A stretch of 64,000 nucleotides of DNA from Bacteroidota bacterium. Its GTDB lineage: Bacteria; Bacteroidota; Bacteroidia; AKYH767-A; OLB10. Within the stretch, counting starts at the first letter, position 1; every line of letters starts with the position of its first letter. The notes beneath the pieces are model-generated. The model did not search any database. It was not told the DNA's origin and worked only from the letters and a program-made list of their open reading frames with translations. A program made the position numbers and the translations under genes. This document shows, piece by piece, positions 46,492-56,216 of the stretch. The stretch is from assembly GCA_016722525.1 (NCBI GenBank), contig JADKJB010000015.1, forward strand, positions 1 through 64,000. Reading direction: 5' to 3'.

Positions 46492-47794
46492 TTAGGAGAG
46501 GAAGAGTTTGTATTTGTCGTAACCTTGCAATACTTTTTCAGCAGACAAATCCCAACTTATACTTTTCAAATCAGTATTGGCATCATCAATCACCTTATTT
46601 TTCAAGACCTCATCATCCAACAATTTAATAATATATTCAGATGCACGATTGATATCCCAAAAATCAAATGTCAAGGAACCTTTCATTACTTCAGCGGCAC
46701 CGGATTGTTTTGAAATCACTGCCGGTATTCCAAATTGAGCTGCTTCTATAGCAGATAATCCAAAGGGTTCAGAAACAGAGGGCATACAATACACATCGGC
46801 AATGGACTGCATATAATGCACTTTTCGAGGTTAAGAAAGCCGGTTAAATGAAAGCGGTTTCCTAAATGACGGTAGGAGCTTTTATCCAACAACCTATGAA
46901 ATGCATCACCCGTTCCTGCCATTACAAACCTTACATACTGTCGAACTTCCAAAACTCTTGAAGCAATTTCAAGAAAAAACTCAGGTCCTTTTTGTCGGGT
47001 CAAACGACCTACAAAAAGCACTATTTTTTCTTTAAAGGGTCTCTTACTCTTAAATGCTTTTACAGGTCTGATTCCATTATGAACAGGAAAAATTTTATGT
47101 TTACCAATTCCATAATGCTGGTGAATGACGTTAGCAGTAAAATTACTTACAGGCATCAACAGATCGGCATATTCCATTCCCTTTTTTTCCATTTGATACA
47201 CCCAACCTTTACTGCTTTCTCCACCCCTATCCACCTCAAGTGAGTGAATATGCATTACGAGTGGCTTTCCGGTAAGAGCCTTTATTTCCATACCTGCAGC
47301 CATCGTCATCCAATCATGAGCATGAATGATATCAAAATCGAGTGTTAAGGCCAGTTTAGCTGTAAGCTTTCCAAAACAGTAACTTTTTCGATTACATCAC
47401 CACCATAAAGATCTTCAATATTAAAAACTTCAACTGTTTCATCACCAATTTCAACCGGAGTAAGGTATTTACTTTTGATTTCGGGCATTTCATTACCATG
47501 ACCGGACTCGCTGTAATAAGGGTTTAGTTTGGATGGGAACATACGGACTTGTTCAGTTTTTATAATCGTTTTTATAGAAATATTCCTCAGTGTTTTTGCA
47601 TCAATAGTATTGAGACCTATTAAATTCAGATTTTCAATTGAAAAATCGGGATAAGTTTTTGGAATAACCATTGTTACACGAGCGTGTTTGGATAATGCAA
47701 TGCATAAATCATGACATGCAACACCTAACCCGCCGTTGATTATGGGAGGAAATTCCCATCCAAGCATTAGTATTTTTGGTTCTTTTTTTTTCAT
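46492..47794 (-). CDS. Glycosyltransferase family 4 (glycogen-synthase-like) protein (two frameshifts)
   Basis: GT-B-fold transferase of about 433 residues after repair of shifts near 47345 and 46825. N-terminal domain: 'ILMLGWEFPPIINGGLGVAC' (donor-loop Gly-Gly-Leu-Gly) and 'IIHAHDWMTMAAGMEIKALT'; C-terminal domain: 'KIVLFVGRLTRQKGPEFFLE' and the E-x7-E-type motif 'SVSEPFGLSAIEAAQFGIPA'. The pattern matches starch/glycogen-synthase-like GT4 enzymes found beside GH57 genes. It probably extends an alpha-glucan from a nucleotide sugar. Divergent from the GH31 gene. Confidence 0.88.
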
Positions 47795-47979
47795 AAAAGT
47801 CTGAATAAGAGTAATTTAAGATATTTTTCAAAATTAATAATAAAACCTGCATCTTTTGTGATCTATACAGAGAATACAATTTCAATTATGCTAAAGATAC
47901 TTGTTAATTGTAAAATATTCCAACAACCTGTTAAAACTATTTATTAAAATTAAAGTAAAACTGCATTCAAGAAGTAACT

Positions 47980-50356
47980 ATGGAAGTGTCAACGATTGCA
48001 ATACAAGGAAAGGATTTTCCTGGAATAATCAGGAAGTTTTATAAAGAGGGTGACAAATTTTGCTTTGATGCAGATAATACAAAATTGGAAGTCAAAGTAT
48101 TAACTGATCAAATTATTAGATTCAGGTTCAATTCCGAATATTTCGCTGATGATTTTTCGTACGCCATAGACCCTGAATTTAAAGGTTCCGGGCATCATGC
48201 CGATTTCAGCGACAGTGAAGGCTTTTATACCATCATTACCAGAGCTGTTCGTGTAATAATAAACAAAAACAATCTAAAAATTCGGATCGAGAACTTAAAT
48301 GGTGACCTTATCTGTGAGGATGAAAGCGGTTATCATTGGGAACCAAATCCGGGTTACGGCGGAAACTATGTTTATTGCAGCAAAGAGATACAACCTAATG
48401 AATGTTTTTATGGCTTAGGCGATAAAGCCACGGATTTGAATTTAAGGGGGAAACGTTTTCTAAACTGGGGAACCGACACCTATGGATTTGCAAAAGAACA
48501 GGACCCGTTATACAGAAATATCCCTTTTTATTATGGTTTGCATGATGGTATGGGTTATGGAATATTTTTCGATAATTCCTTCCAAACTTTCTTCGACTTT
48601 GGACATGAAAATGCTAATGTTGCAAGCTTTTGGGCTGAAGGTGGCGAAATGAGTTATTACTTCATTGCTGGTCCGGAGTTAATTGCAGTGGCTGAGAATT
48701 TTACCCTGCTTACCGGAAGGCCTGAACTGCCGCCTTTATGGTCGTTGGGTTACCATCAAAGTAAATGGAGTTATTTTCCTGAAAGTAAAGTATGGGAAAT
48801 TGCCTATGAATTCAGAAACCGAAAAATACCATGTGATGTAATTCATCTTGACATTGATTACATGGATGGATTTAGATGTTTTACCCGGGATTTGGGAGCG
48901 TTTTCCGGATCCTAAAAAATGATTTCCGAATTAAAACAAAAGCCGGATTTGAAACAGTAATCATTATTGATCCGGGAATTAAGATTGATCCGGAATATAC
49001 TGTCTATAAAGAAGGGCTTAAAAGGGCTACTTTTGCAAAAGACAGGATGGCGATTTAATGAGGGGAAAAGTGTGGCCCGGAGAGTGTAATTTCCCCGATT
49101 TCACCAACCCAAAAGTTCGTGCATGGTGGTCAGATCTTACAGCAGTTTTTAAAGATCAGGAAGTGAGCGGAGTCTGGAATGATATGAACGAACCAGCTGT
49201 TTTTGAAATAGGCACCTTCCCTGATGATGTAAGACATAATTATGATGGTTTAGATGTGAGCCACCGTAGGGGTCATAACGTATATGGAATGCAAATGGCA
49301 AGAGCCACCTATGAGGGCTTGAAAAAACATCAACCAGAAAAGAGACCCTTCGTTTTAACCCGTTCGGGATTTGCAGGTGTACAAAGGTTTTCAGCTGTTT
49401 GGACTGGTGACAATGTTTCATCCTGGGAACATTTATGGATTGCTAATATTCAATGCCAGCGGCTAAGTGTTTCAGGAATTTCATTTTGTGGAACTGATAT
49501 AGGTGGTTTCATTGGTGTACCTGATGGTGAATTATTTGTGAGATATATTCAGATGGCCATATTTCACCCTTTTTTTCGAGGCCATTCATCTAATGATCAC
49601 GGAAATAAAGAACCTTGGGCTTTCGGACCCTCATTCGAACCATTGATCAAGAAAGCAATTGAACTTCGTTACCAGCTGTTACCATATATCTACACTACTT
49701 TTTATCAATATGTGACCAAAGGAACACCAATGATACGGCCTTTATCATTTATCGCTCAGCATGAGAAGGAATCTTGCTTGCGAATGGACGAATTTGGCTT
49801 TGGTGATCAATTATTAATTTGCCCTATCAAAGAAGCTGCTTCTTTTTCAAGAAAAATGTATTTGCCCATTGGTAATTGGTACAATTACTGGACAAGCAAA
49901 CAAGTAAAAGGTGGGCATGAAATCACTGTTGAAGCGAATCTTGATCAATTTCCTTTTTTCGTGCGGGCCGGTGCGGTATTACCACACTTCCCTGTTATAC
50001 AACACACCAAGGAAGAGGTTAAAGAACTCACATTACATATATACTATTCCGTTAACCGTCATGTAAGTTACTTATATACGGATGCTAACGAAGGGTATGG
50101 CTACAAAACAGGTGAGTATTTGAATCAAAAATTTACTGTTTTTGGCAATCGCAGGCAAATGCGAATTATTTGTGATAAAACCGGGTCTTTCAAACCTGGT
50201 TATGACAAATACAATATCGAAATTCATGGGCTCCCCTTTATCCCGAAAGGCTATGAAATTGATGACAAAGCAACTAAATTGCCGGCTCGTCAGAAATCAA
50301 AAAGCATCTCCTTTACAATAAGTGGAGAATTTCATAAAATTAAAATTTTACATTAA
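47980..50356 (+). CDS. Glycoside hydrolase family 31 alpha-glucosidase (three frameshifts)
   Basis: Hydrolyses alpha-glucosidic ends of maltose and glucan chains. About 795 residues after repair. Landmarks: 'ECFYGLGDKATDLNLRGKRF', 'RPELPPLWSLGYHQSKWSYF', 'DVIHLDIDYMDGFRCFT', the nucleophile Asp in 'GVWNDMNEPAVFEIGT', the acid/base region 'RFSAVWTGDNVSSWEHLW' and 'FHPFFRGHSSNDHGNKEPWA', then a beta C-terminal domain. Shifts lie near 48885, 48920 and 49050. No signal peptide is visible, which fits intracellular use together with the neighbouring GH57 and GT4 genes. Confidence 0.9.
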
Positions 50357-50500
50357 CAGATCTTATTCGATACTGTTAAATTTTTAATCTTCTTAAGAAG
50401 GAAGTTAAAAAGCGCCACCGGCAATTTCGATAGCTAGTTAATTAAAAGTTATAAGTTGATAAAATAGCTACTGATTTCTAAAAAATCGCTAGCTGCTAAT

Positions 50501-51628
50501 TCAATTATTGAGAAATTTATTTTGACGATTCACAATAATTTGCGCAGCTCTTTTTGAAGCACCCGGACCTCCCAACAGCATTTTCAACTCAGAAAAATCT
50601 TCAAGCATTTTATTCCTGAAAGCAGTATTGTTGAGTAATTTATTTAACTCATTGGTAATACTTTTTGCATTCAAGTCATCCTGTATTAATTCTTTAACAA
50701 CTTCCCTATCCATAATCAAATTCACTAATGAAATATACTTCACTTTCACCAGCCTGCGTGCAATATAATACGAAACAACATTGCCTTTATAACAAACTAT
50801 TTCAGGGATATTAAACAAAGCTGTTTCAAGGGTAGCTGTACCGGAAGTAACCAATGCGGCAACAGCATTTTCAAGAAGATCATAAGTTTGCCCGTAAACA
50901 ACTTTTACATCCTTATCATTAATAACGGAATCGTAAAAAGCCGGGTCGACAGCAGGTGCCGCTCCAACGACAAAAAGATGATTGGGAAAATCTTTTTTTA
51001 CTGAAAGCATTAATGGAAGCATTGTACTGATTTCTTGTTTTCTACTTCCAGGCAAAACTGCTACAATATCCTTTCCATAGGGGTTATTGCTGATTTGCCA
51101 GCTTTGTTTATTAGATGAATTTCGGTTATTGATAGCATCCAGTAAAGGATGACCGACAAAATCAACCTTGTAATCAAACTTGGAATAAAAATCTTTTTCA
51201 AAGGGAAGTATCACCAGCATCTGATCCACATTTTTTTTAATTTGATGCACTCTTGACTGTTTCCAAGCCCAAATTTGCGGCGATATGTAGTAATGAACTT
51301 TTAGTCCTGCATGATGAGAGAATTCAGCAATTCGAAGATTAAAACCGGGGTAGTCGATTAAGATCACAGCATCTGGTTGGTACTCCAAGATATCTCTTTT
51401 GCAAAAGTCGATATTCCTCAAAATAGTTCTCAGATTAGCAATTACTTCAACAAAACCCATGAAAGCCAGATCGCGGTAATGTTTAACAAGATAAACACCT
51501 TGCTGTGCCATTAGATCACCATCCCAGGCTCTGCATTCAAAAGTTGCATCCAGCATTTTCAACTCTTTAATCAGGTTGGATGCATGAAGATCACCTGATG
51601 CTTCGCCAGCTATGATATAATATTTCAA
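50501..51628 (-). CDS. lpxB: Lipid-A-disaccharide synthase
   Basis: Joins UDP-2,3-diacylglucosamine and lipid X to form the lipid A disaccharide at the inner membrane. 375 residues, intact: 'YYIIAGEASGDLHASNLIKE', 'AVILIDYPGFNLRIAEFSHH', 'VHYYISPQIWAWKQSRVHQI', 'VDFVGHPLLDAI', 'IVAVLPGSRKQEISTMLPLM' and 'AALVTSGTATLETALFNIPE'. It is the last gene of a surE-small membrane protein-lpxB unit, an order common in Bacteroidota. Confidence 0.96.
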   Translation of the reverse strand: MKYYIIAGEASGDLHASNLIKELKMLDATFECRAWDGDLMAQQGVYLVKHYRDLAFMGFVEVIANLRTILRNIDFCKRDILEYQPDAVILIDYPGFNLRIAEFSHHAGLKVHYYISPQIWAWKQSRVHQIKKNVDQMLVILPFEKDFYSKFDYKVDFVGHPLLDAINNRNSSNKQSWQISNNPYGKDIVAVLPGSRKQEISTMLPLMLSVKKDFPNHLFVVGAAPAVDPAFYDSVINDKDVKVVYGQTYDLLENAVAALVTSGTATLETALFNIPEIVCYKGNVVSYYIARRLVKVKYISLVNLIMDREVVKELIQDDLNAKSITNELNKLLNNTAFRNKMLEDFSELKMLLGGPGASKRAAQIIVNRQNKFLNN

Positions 51629-51637
51629 TACGAATAA

Positions 51638-51919
51638 TTATTGAAGATAATAAAAGAAGTAACTCAAACCTACTATAAATGTAACCATTAATATACCTCT
51701 GCCAATTAACTCCTTATCGGTTTTCAACATAAAATATCTGAAAGGGAATACATTCAAAAAAATGGCAAACACCTCGACCGAACTTTTTCCAAAAACAGGT
51801 GCCTTATTAAAGAAATAATCAGATATCCAGATATTCAAATAATAAATAGCGAAGTAACCTCCCACCGTAACAACTGCACCAATAATGATTCCGGTAACTA
51901 ATGAATCTTTTTTAAACAT
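51638..51919 (-). CDS. Small membrane protein between surE and lpxB
   Basis: 93 residues from ATG 51919 ('MFKKDSLVTGIIIGAVVTVG'), with three hydrophobic segments: 'VTGIIIGAVVTVGGYFAIYY', 'FAIFLNVFPFRYFMLK' and 'ILMVTFIVGLSYFFYYL'. A longer upstream frame exists but runs inside surE. The start overlaps the surE stop by 8 bases, and lpxB follows 9 nt later, so it belongs to one operon. I know no function; its constant place between surE and lpxB in relatives hints at envelope lipid work. Confidence 0.75.
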   Translation of the reverse strand: MFKKDSLVTGIIIGAVVTVGGYFAIYYLNIWISDYFFNKAPVFGKSSVEVFAIFLNVFPFRYFMLKTDKELIGRGILMVTFIVGLSYFFYYLQ

Positions 51920-52718
51920 CCCACTTAATTTTATTGAGGTATTGAAAAGCGTGATGAGCAGTGAAGTCAAAGAGTACTGGAACAACAGAAACAAAACCAT
52001 TTTTCAATGCCCACTCATCGGTATCATTTCCTTTGTCGTAGTTTTTGAATTTGCCGGTTAACCAAAAATAAGGCCGGCCACGCGGATCTTTGCGTTCATC
52101 AAATTCCTCTTCCCATTTGGCAAGTGCCTGCCGGCATAATTTCATTCCTTTTATTTTTTTTAATTGCAAGTCTGGAAAGTTAACGTTCAACAAAGTATTG
52201 ACGGGCATTCCGGAATTCAAAATGTTTTTGGCAATAATTTTGGCGTAATGCTGACAAGCGTTAAAATCGGCTTCCATGTTATAATTATTTAGAGAGAAAC
52301 CTATTGAAGGAATTCCTTCAATAGCTCCTTCCATTGCAGCAGACATGGTTCCGGAATAAATCACATTGATAGATGAATTAGATCCATGATTAATACCTGA
52401 TACCAATAAATCCGGCTTTCTGTGCAACACCTTGTTAACTGCCAGTTTTACACAATCAACCGGAGTTCCTGAGCATTGATACCCCAAAAACTCGCCATGC
52501 ACTTCAACTTTGTCTAAACGTAATGGTTTACCTATAGTAATTGCATGCCCCATGCCCGATTGAGGACTATCGGGAGCTACCACTACGACTTCACCAAGGT
52601 GTTTCATTGAATCGACAAGCGCTCGTATTCCGGGTGCTGTGATGCCATCATCGTTAGTGACCAATATAATTGGGCGGTCCGACTTTTTAGGTTTTACTAT
52701 TTTTTTCTTTGTTGCCAT
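51912..52718 (-). CDS. surE: 5'/3'-nucleotidase SurE
   Basis: Metal-dependent nucleoside-monophosphate phosphatase. 268 residues, intact. Metal-site motifs: 'PIILVTNDDGITAPGIRAL' (Asp-Asp), 'APDSPQSGMGHAITIG' and 'DLLVSGINHGSNSSINVIYS' (Asn), then 'GTMSAAMEGAIEGIPSIGFS'. The N-terminal 14 residues are Lys-rich. The start at 52718 lies exactly 5 nt after a TACTTTTG box, pointing to a leaderless message. First gene of the surE-lpxB unit. Confidence 0.95.
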   Translation of the reverse strand: MATKKKIVKPKKSDRPIILVTNDDGITAPGIRALVDSMKHLGEVVVVAPDSPQSGMGHAITIGKPLRLDKVEVHGEFLGYQCSGTPVDCVKLAVNKVLHRKPDLLVSGINHGSNSSINVIYSGTMSAAMEGAIEGIPSIGFSLNNYNMEADFNACQHYAKIIAKNILNSGMPVNTLLNVNFPDLQLKKIKGMKLCRQALAKWEEEFDERKDPRGRPYFWLTGKFKNYDKGNDTDEWALKNGFVSVVPVLFDFTAHHAFQYLNKIKWDV

Positions 52719-52722
52719 GGGG

Positions 52723-52730
52723 CAAAAGTA
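52723..52730 (-). promoter_or_regulatory. Bacteroidota -7 box (TACTTTTG), leaderless spacing to surE
   Basis: Perfect TAnnTTTG on the minus strand; its last G is 5 nt upstream of the ATG at 52718, with only CCCC between. Confidence 0.6.
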
Positions 52731-52906
52731 AGGTTTTATTGTATGTGTAGTTCAGCTTCGCTCGTCATAACATTAGATGGTCCATGCTTTACTCAACCAT
52801 TTTGCCGCTACCGAATAGTTTGGTGGATGCTTGCAACTACCTTTTGTGACAATTGTGAGGGTTTGATTTCCGATGCAATCGATGTGTGACCACTTTTGTG
52901 AGATTT

Positions 52907-52948
52907 TTAAAATAAAAAGGGAGAATAAACCAATTGATTTATTCTCCC
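52907..52948 (-). terminator. Intrinsic terminator after hsp20
   Basis: GGGAGAATAAA pairs with TTTATTCTCCC (11 bp, 8-base loop), followed on the minus strand by TTTTTATTTT. It lies 38 nt past the hsp20 stop. Confidence 0.85.
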
Positions 52949-52985
52949 AAATCCAAACAACAAATTAAACTTTAAATCATCAGCA

Positions 52986-53435
52986 TCATGAAATCTTGAT
53001 TTCTCTTGGTGATTTTGGTTTCGCTTCTTCTTTTTTAGGAAGTTGGATAGTCATGATTCCATTTTCATATACTGCTCCTATTTTTTCAACATCTACTAAT
53101 TCAGGAAGTGTGAAACTTCTTTGGAAAGAGGAGTATGAAAATTCTTTGCGGGTGTACTTCTCGCTCTTTTCAGAGAATTCTACTTTCTTTTCTGTACTTA
53201 CTGAAAGCAAATCATTTTCTATACTGATTTTGAAATCATCTTTTGACAGTCCCGGAGCAGCTAATTCCAGCTTGTACATTTCATTACTTTCCAAAATATT
53301 TACACTTGGAATTGTGCTTTTTCTAACATCAGAGTTTGGTACATTTTCAAAGAGGTCATTGAAGAACTCTGAGAAATAAGGACTTCTTGAGCGCGTTAAT
53401 AAAGGGTTTTCTCCCTTGAATTTTATCATTGTCAT
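52986..53435 (-). CDS. Hsp20 / alpha-crystallin family small heat-shock protein
   Basis: 149 residues. The alpha-crystallin domain (about 38-140) reads 'IPSVNILESNEMYKLELAAP' and 'GLSKDDFKISIENDLLSVST', then 'TRKEFSYSSFQRSFTLPELV' and the closing 'AVYENGIMTIQLPKKEEAK', where the usual Gly-Val-Leu is Gly-Ile-Met. It holds unfolding proteins in oligomers without ATP. ATG 53429 is an equally good start. A 140-base AT-rich leader region lies upstream without a TAnnTTTG box, which could mean control by another sigma factor. Confidence 0.93.
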   Translation of the reverse strand: MTMIKFKGENPLLTRSRSPYFSEFFNDLFENVPNSDVRKSTIPSVNILESNEMYKLELAAPGLSKDDFKISIENDLLSVSTEKKVEFSEKSEKYTRKEFSYSSFQRSFTLPELVDVEKIGAVYENGIMTIQLPKKEEAKPKSPREIKIS

Positions 53436-53610
53436 TTTTTTTTGGGTTTTTAGTTATTATTAAATGAATTGTGATAAACGCACATCAAACTATATTCCAT
53501 ACCCCAAAAAATGATATAAACAGAACTTTTCAATGTCATTTGTCACAAAACAAAAAGCCATGACAACAATTCCGATTTTAAAAATGAGTAGAAAAAAAGT
53601 ACTTTAAAGA

Positions 53611-54206
53611 TCACTTTTTAATAACCTGTAATTCGCCTCTTTCAATTGCTTGAACAATACCTTCAATCATACGATCTTCCCCGATAGCATCGTATTCACT
53701 TTTAAGATTAGAGCTAAAAAGCCTTGCCATGCTTTGCCAGAAAAAGGCTTGCAATGAGCCGCGTAAATCTTTCACCAATTCGTAAGAGGTATTTCCTGTT
53801 CTCTGTCTATTAATTTAATCAGAATTCGACCTTGCGTATAGGTCAAGTTTTTAAGATCTTTTTCAAACTTTTTTTTCAGATTTTTTTCCGTTTCTTTAAT
53901 AAATTTCTTTCTGGCTCTTTCGGAAGTAATTTTCGCTGTACTGTCGTTGATAAATTTTAACTGCTGAGCAGCCAGTTTTGCATAGGGATAAGCTCGAAGC
54001 ACATCACGTCTTAGCTTCAGGTATTTCTTAAGATTTTCAGCTTGAGCGGGATCAATTGCGCCATAGATATGCACAGCAGGAAGATTTACCAACGGGATAG
54101 TATCATTGCCTGATTTAGTTGCTAAAGTTGCACTGCGGCCTTTAGGTTGTTGAGAAAAGGCAACTAAAGGAATCCAAAACAATACAATTAAGATAATGGA
54201 TTTCAT
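53611..54206 (-). CDS. DUF4294 protein (one frameshift)
   Basis: About 198 residues after repair of a shift near 53800. Signal peptide ('SIILIVLFWIPLVAFSQ'), then 'DTIPLVNLPAVHIYGAIDPA', 'KKYLKLRRDVLRAYPYAKLA' and 'LTYTQGRILIKLIDR', continuing in the next frame as 'GNTSYELVKDLRGSLQAFFW' and 'ARLFSSNLKSEYDAIGEDRM', the DUF4294 core. The stop is at 53611. It lies 12 nt downstream of accC. The family is Bacteroidota-specific and of unknown function; it is probably periplasmic. Confidence 0.85.
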
Positions 54207-54218
54207 AAAGCCCTGAGA

Positions 54219-55771
54219 TTAATTACCAAGGAAGATTTCCAATAACTGCGCCAAAGAATCAATTTTAAGATCGGTTAGTTTTCCATTTTGAACGATGGAA
54301 AGTCTCTTGTTGATATAATTGATTTGAATTATTTAGCGACTCATTGTACGATTTCAAGCCTATGAGTGCGGCTATTTCTGCTTCATCAGCATCAGATTCA
54401 TTGAGTAGTTCAGGAGAAAAATGCATTTTGATAAAATGCGTATCAAAATTTCCGGAGATAAATGCAGGATGTTTAAGTACGAACTTACAGAAGGATAAAG
54501 TTGTGGCAACACCTGAAATTTTGTACTCTTCAATTGCTCTTACCATTCTATCGATTGCTTCTTTGCGATCCTTGCCATAGGCAACCAACTTTGCAATCAT
54601 AGGATCGTAATAAATGGGAATATCCATACCTTGTTCAAACCCATCATCAACACGAATACCGGGTCCTTTTGGTGGCGCATAAGTATTCAATCGACCTATA
54701 TCAGGAAGGAAATTATTTAAAGGATCTTCGGCATAAACTCTGACTTCGATAGCATGGCCAATAATGGTCAAATCGTCCTGCTTAAAGCTCAGAGGATGAC
54801 CCATAGCAACATTGATTTGTTCCTTCACTAAATCAATGCCTGTAATCATTTCAGTCACGGGATGTTCCACTTGCAACCGAGTATTCATTTCAAGAAAATA
54901 AAAGTTCAGTTTTTCATCCATCAGAAATTCTACCGTTCCTGCTCCTACGTAATTGCAGGCTTTGGCAACCTGAACAGCACACTTGCCCATTTCTGCTCTT
55001 AACTCCTTAGTTAAAATACAAGAAGGGGCTTCTTCAATAACTTTTTGATGTCTACGTTGAATAGAACATTCTCTTTCAAAAAGATGGACTATATTTCCAT
55101 GGGTATCGCCCATCACCTGCACCTCGATATGACGAGGAGATCCCACATATCTTTCTATAAAAACAGAACCGTCACCAAAGGAAGAAGTAGCTTCATTTAC
55201 AGCGAGTTTCATCATCTCTTCAAATTGGGAAGCTTCTTCAACAATACGCATTCCTTACCACCTCCACCGGCGGAGGCCTTGATGAGAATTGGAAACCCTA
55301 CTTCAGCGGCCACTTTTTTAGCTTTTCAATATCTGTAATTGCGTAGTCGGTACCGGGAACCAAAGGGATATTATATTTTTTAACTGCATCTTTAGCTGCC
55401 AACTTGCTACCCATAATTTCCATTGCTTCCGGAGAGGGCCCAATTAAGATCAAACCTTCCTCTCTTACTCTTCGTGCAAAGGATGCATTTTCAGACAAAA
55501 AACCATAGCCCGGGTGAATAGCCTGGGCACCGGAGGTTTTAGCAGCTCCAATAATTTTATCAAAAACAAGGTATGATTGCGAGGATGGGGAAGCTCCCAG
55601 AAAGATGGCTTCATCGGCATATCTAACATGAGGTGATGACCTGTCAGCCTCGGCATAGACTGCTACCGTTTTTATACCCATCTCTCTGGCACTTCGCATA
55701 ATTCTTAATGCAATTTCACCACGATTGGCAATGAGTATTTTGGTGATTTTCGATGTATTCTTCCCGGCCAT
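54219..55771 (-). CDS. accC: Biotin carboxylase subunit of an acyl-CoA carboxylase (two frameshifts)
   Basis: ATP-dependent carboxylation of biotin, first half of acetyl- or propionyl-CoA carboxylase. Motifs: 'KILIANRGEIALRIMRSARE', 'AIHPGYGFLSENASFA', the ATP-grasp Gly-rich loop 'AGGGGKGMRIVEEA', 'ECSIQRRHQKVIEEAPS' and 'EMNTRLQVEHPVTEMITGID'. Shifts lie near 55300 and 54310; after the second, the end reads 'LTDLKIDSLAQLLEIFLGN'. Restored length is about 517 residues, longer than E. coli AccC (449) but usual for this phylum. A TATTTTTG box lies 22 nt upstream. No biotin-carrier gene is adjacent. Confidence 0.9.
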
Positions 55772-55792
55772 AACAATTCAAATAATGATGCT

Positions 55793-55800
55793 CAAAAATA
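55793..55800 (-). promoter_or_regulatory. Bacteroidota -7 box (TATTTTTG) upstream of accC
   Basis: Perfect TAnnTTTG on the minus strand, 21 nt before the accC start. Confidence 0.55.
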
Positions 55801-55853
55801 CACATTCCCGAGCTGTCAAAAATCATATCTGATCAAAGATATCAACGTATTTT

Positions 55854-56148
55854 TTAAGAATTAACGTCGGGAAGCTTATCAGCAAGTGCTTTATCACGAC
55901 TATTTCCTTTTTGAGGCATGGTATTAAAAACAAGGTCCCAAAGAGGAAATGAGTATACCCAATGAAAAAAGAAAGGTAACACTCCAAAACGAAACAGTTT
56001 CCATAAAAAAAAGCTTTGGTCAAAAAAAGACTGAAGCCAAATAGTATAATAGTACCTTAAACAGGAAATGTTTCCTTGTGAGACGTTCCAAAAACCGAAT
56101 ATCAAATAATCTGGCAGAGCCTTTATTCGAAATTATAATTTCTTTCAT
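55854..56148 (-). pseudogene. Truncated membrane protein remnant, possibly of the fatty-acid hydroxylase (sterol desaturase) family
   Basis: From ATG 56148 the frame reads 'MKEIIISNKGSARLFDIRFL' and 'ERLTRKHFLFKVLLYYLASV', then stops. An overlapping frame continues 'FRFGVLPFFFHWVYSFPLWD' and 'LVFNTMPQKGNSRDKALADK' to a stop at 55854. The N-terminal pattern recalls Bacteroidota fatty-acid-hydroxylase-like proteins and the C-terminal 'PLWDLVFNTMP' recalls their last segment, but the middle with the His boxes is missing: the total is about 98 residues against more than 200 expected. So it looks like a deletion remnant. The family guess is tentative. Confidence 0.35.
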
Positions 56149-56216
56149 GGCCTTTTTGGAGAATTCTAATTATAAAAATAGCAAATAGAATAAAAAAATA
56201 AAGGTCTGAAAAAAAA

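Noticed and set aside
50357..50500. Weak 'GCTAGC'-type inverted repeats downstream of the GH31 gene
   Set aside because: Pairing is imperfect and spread out, with no T-run; not convincing as a terminator or mobile element end.
52996..53379. A 127-codon plus-strand frame opposite hsp20
   Set aside because: Ser/Phe-rich antisense frame; the minus strand encodes an intact alpha-crystallin domain.
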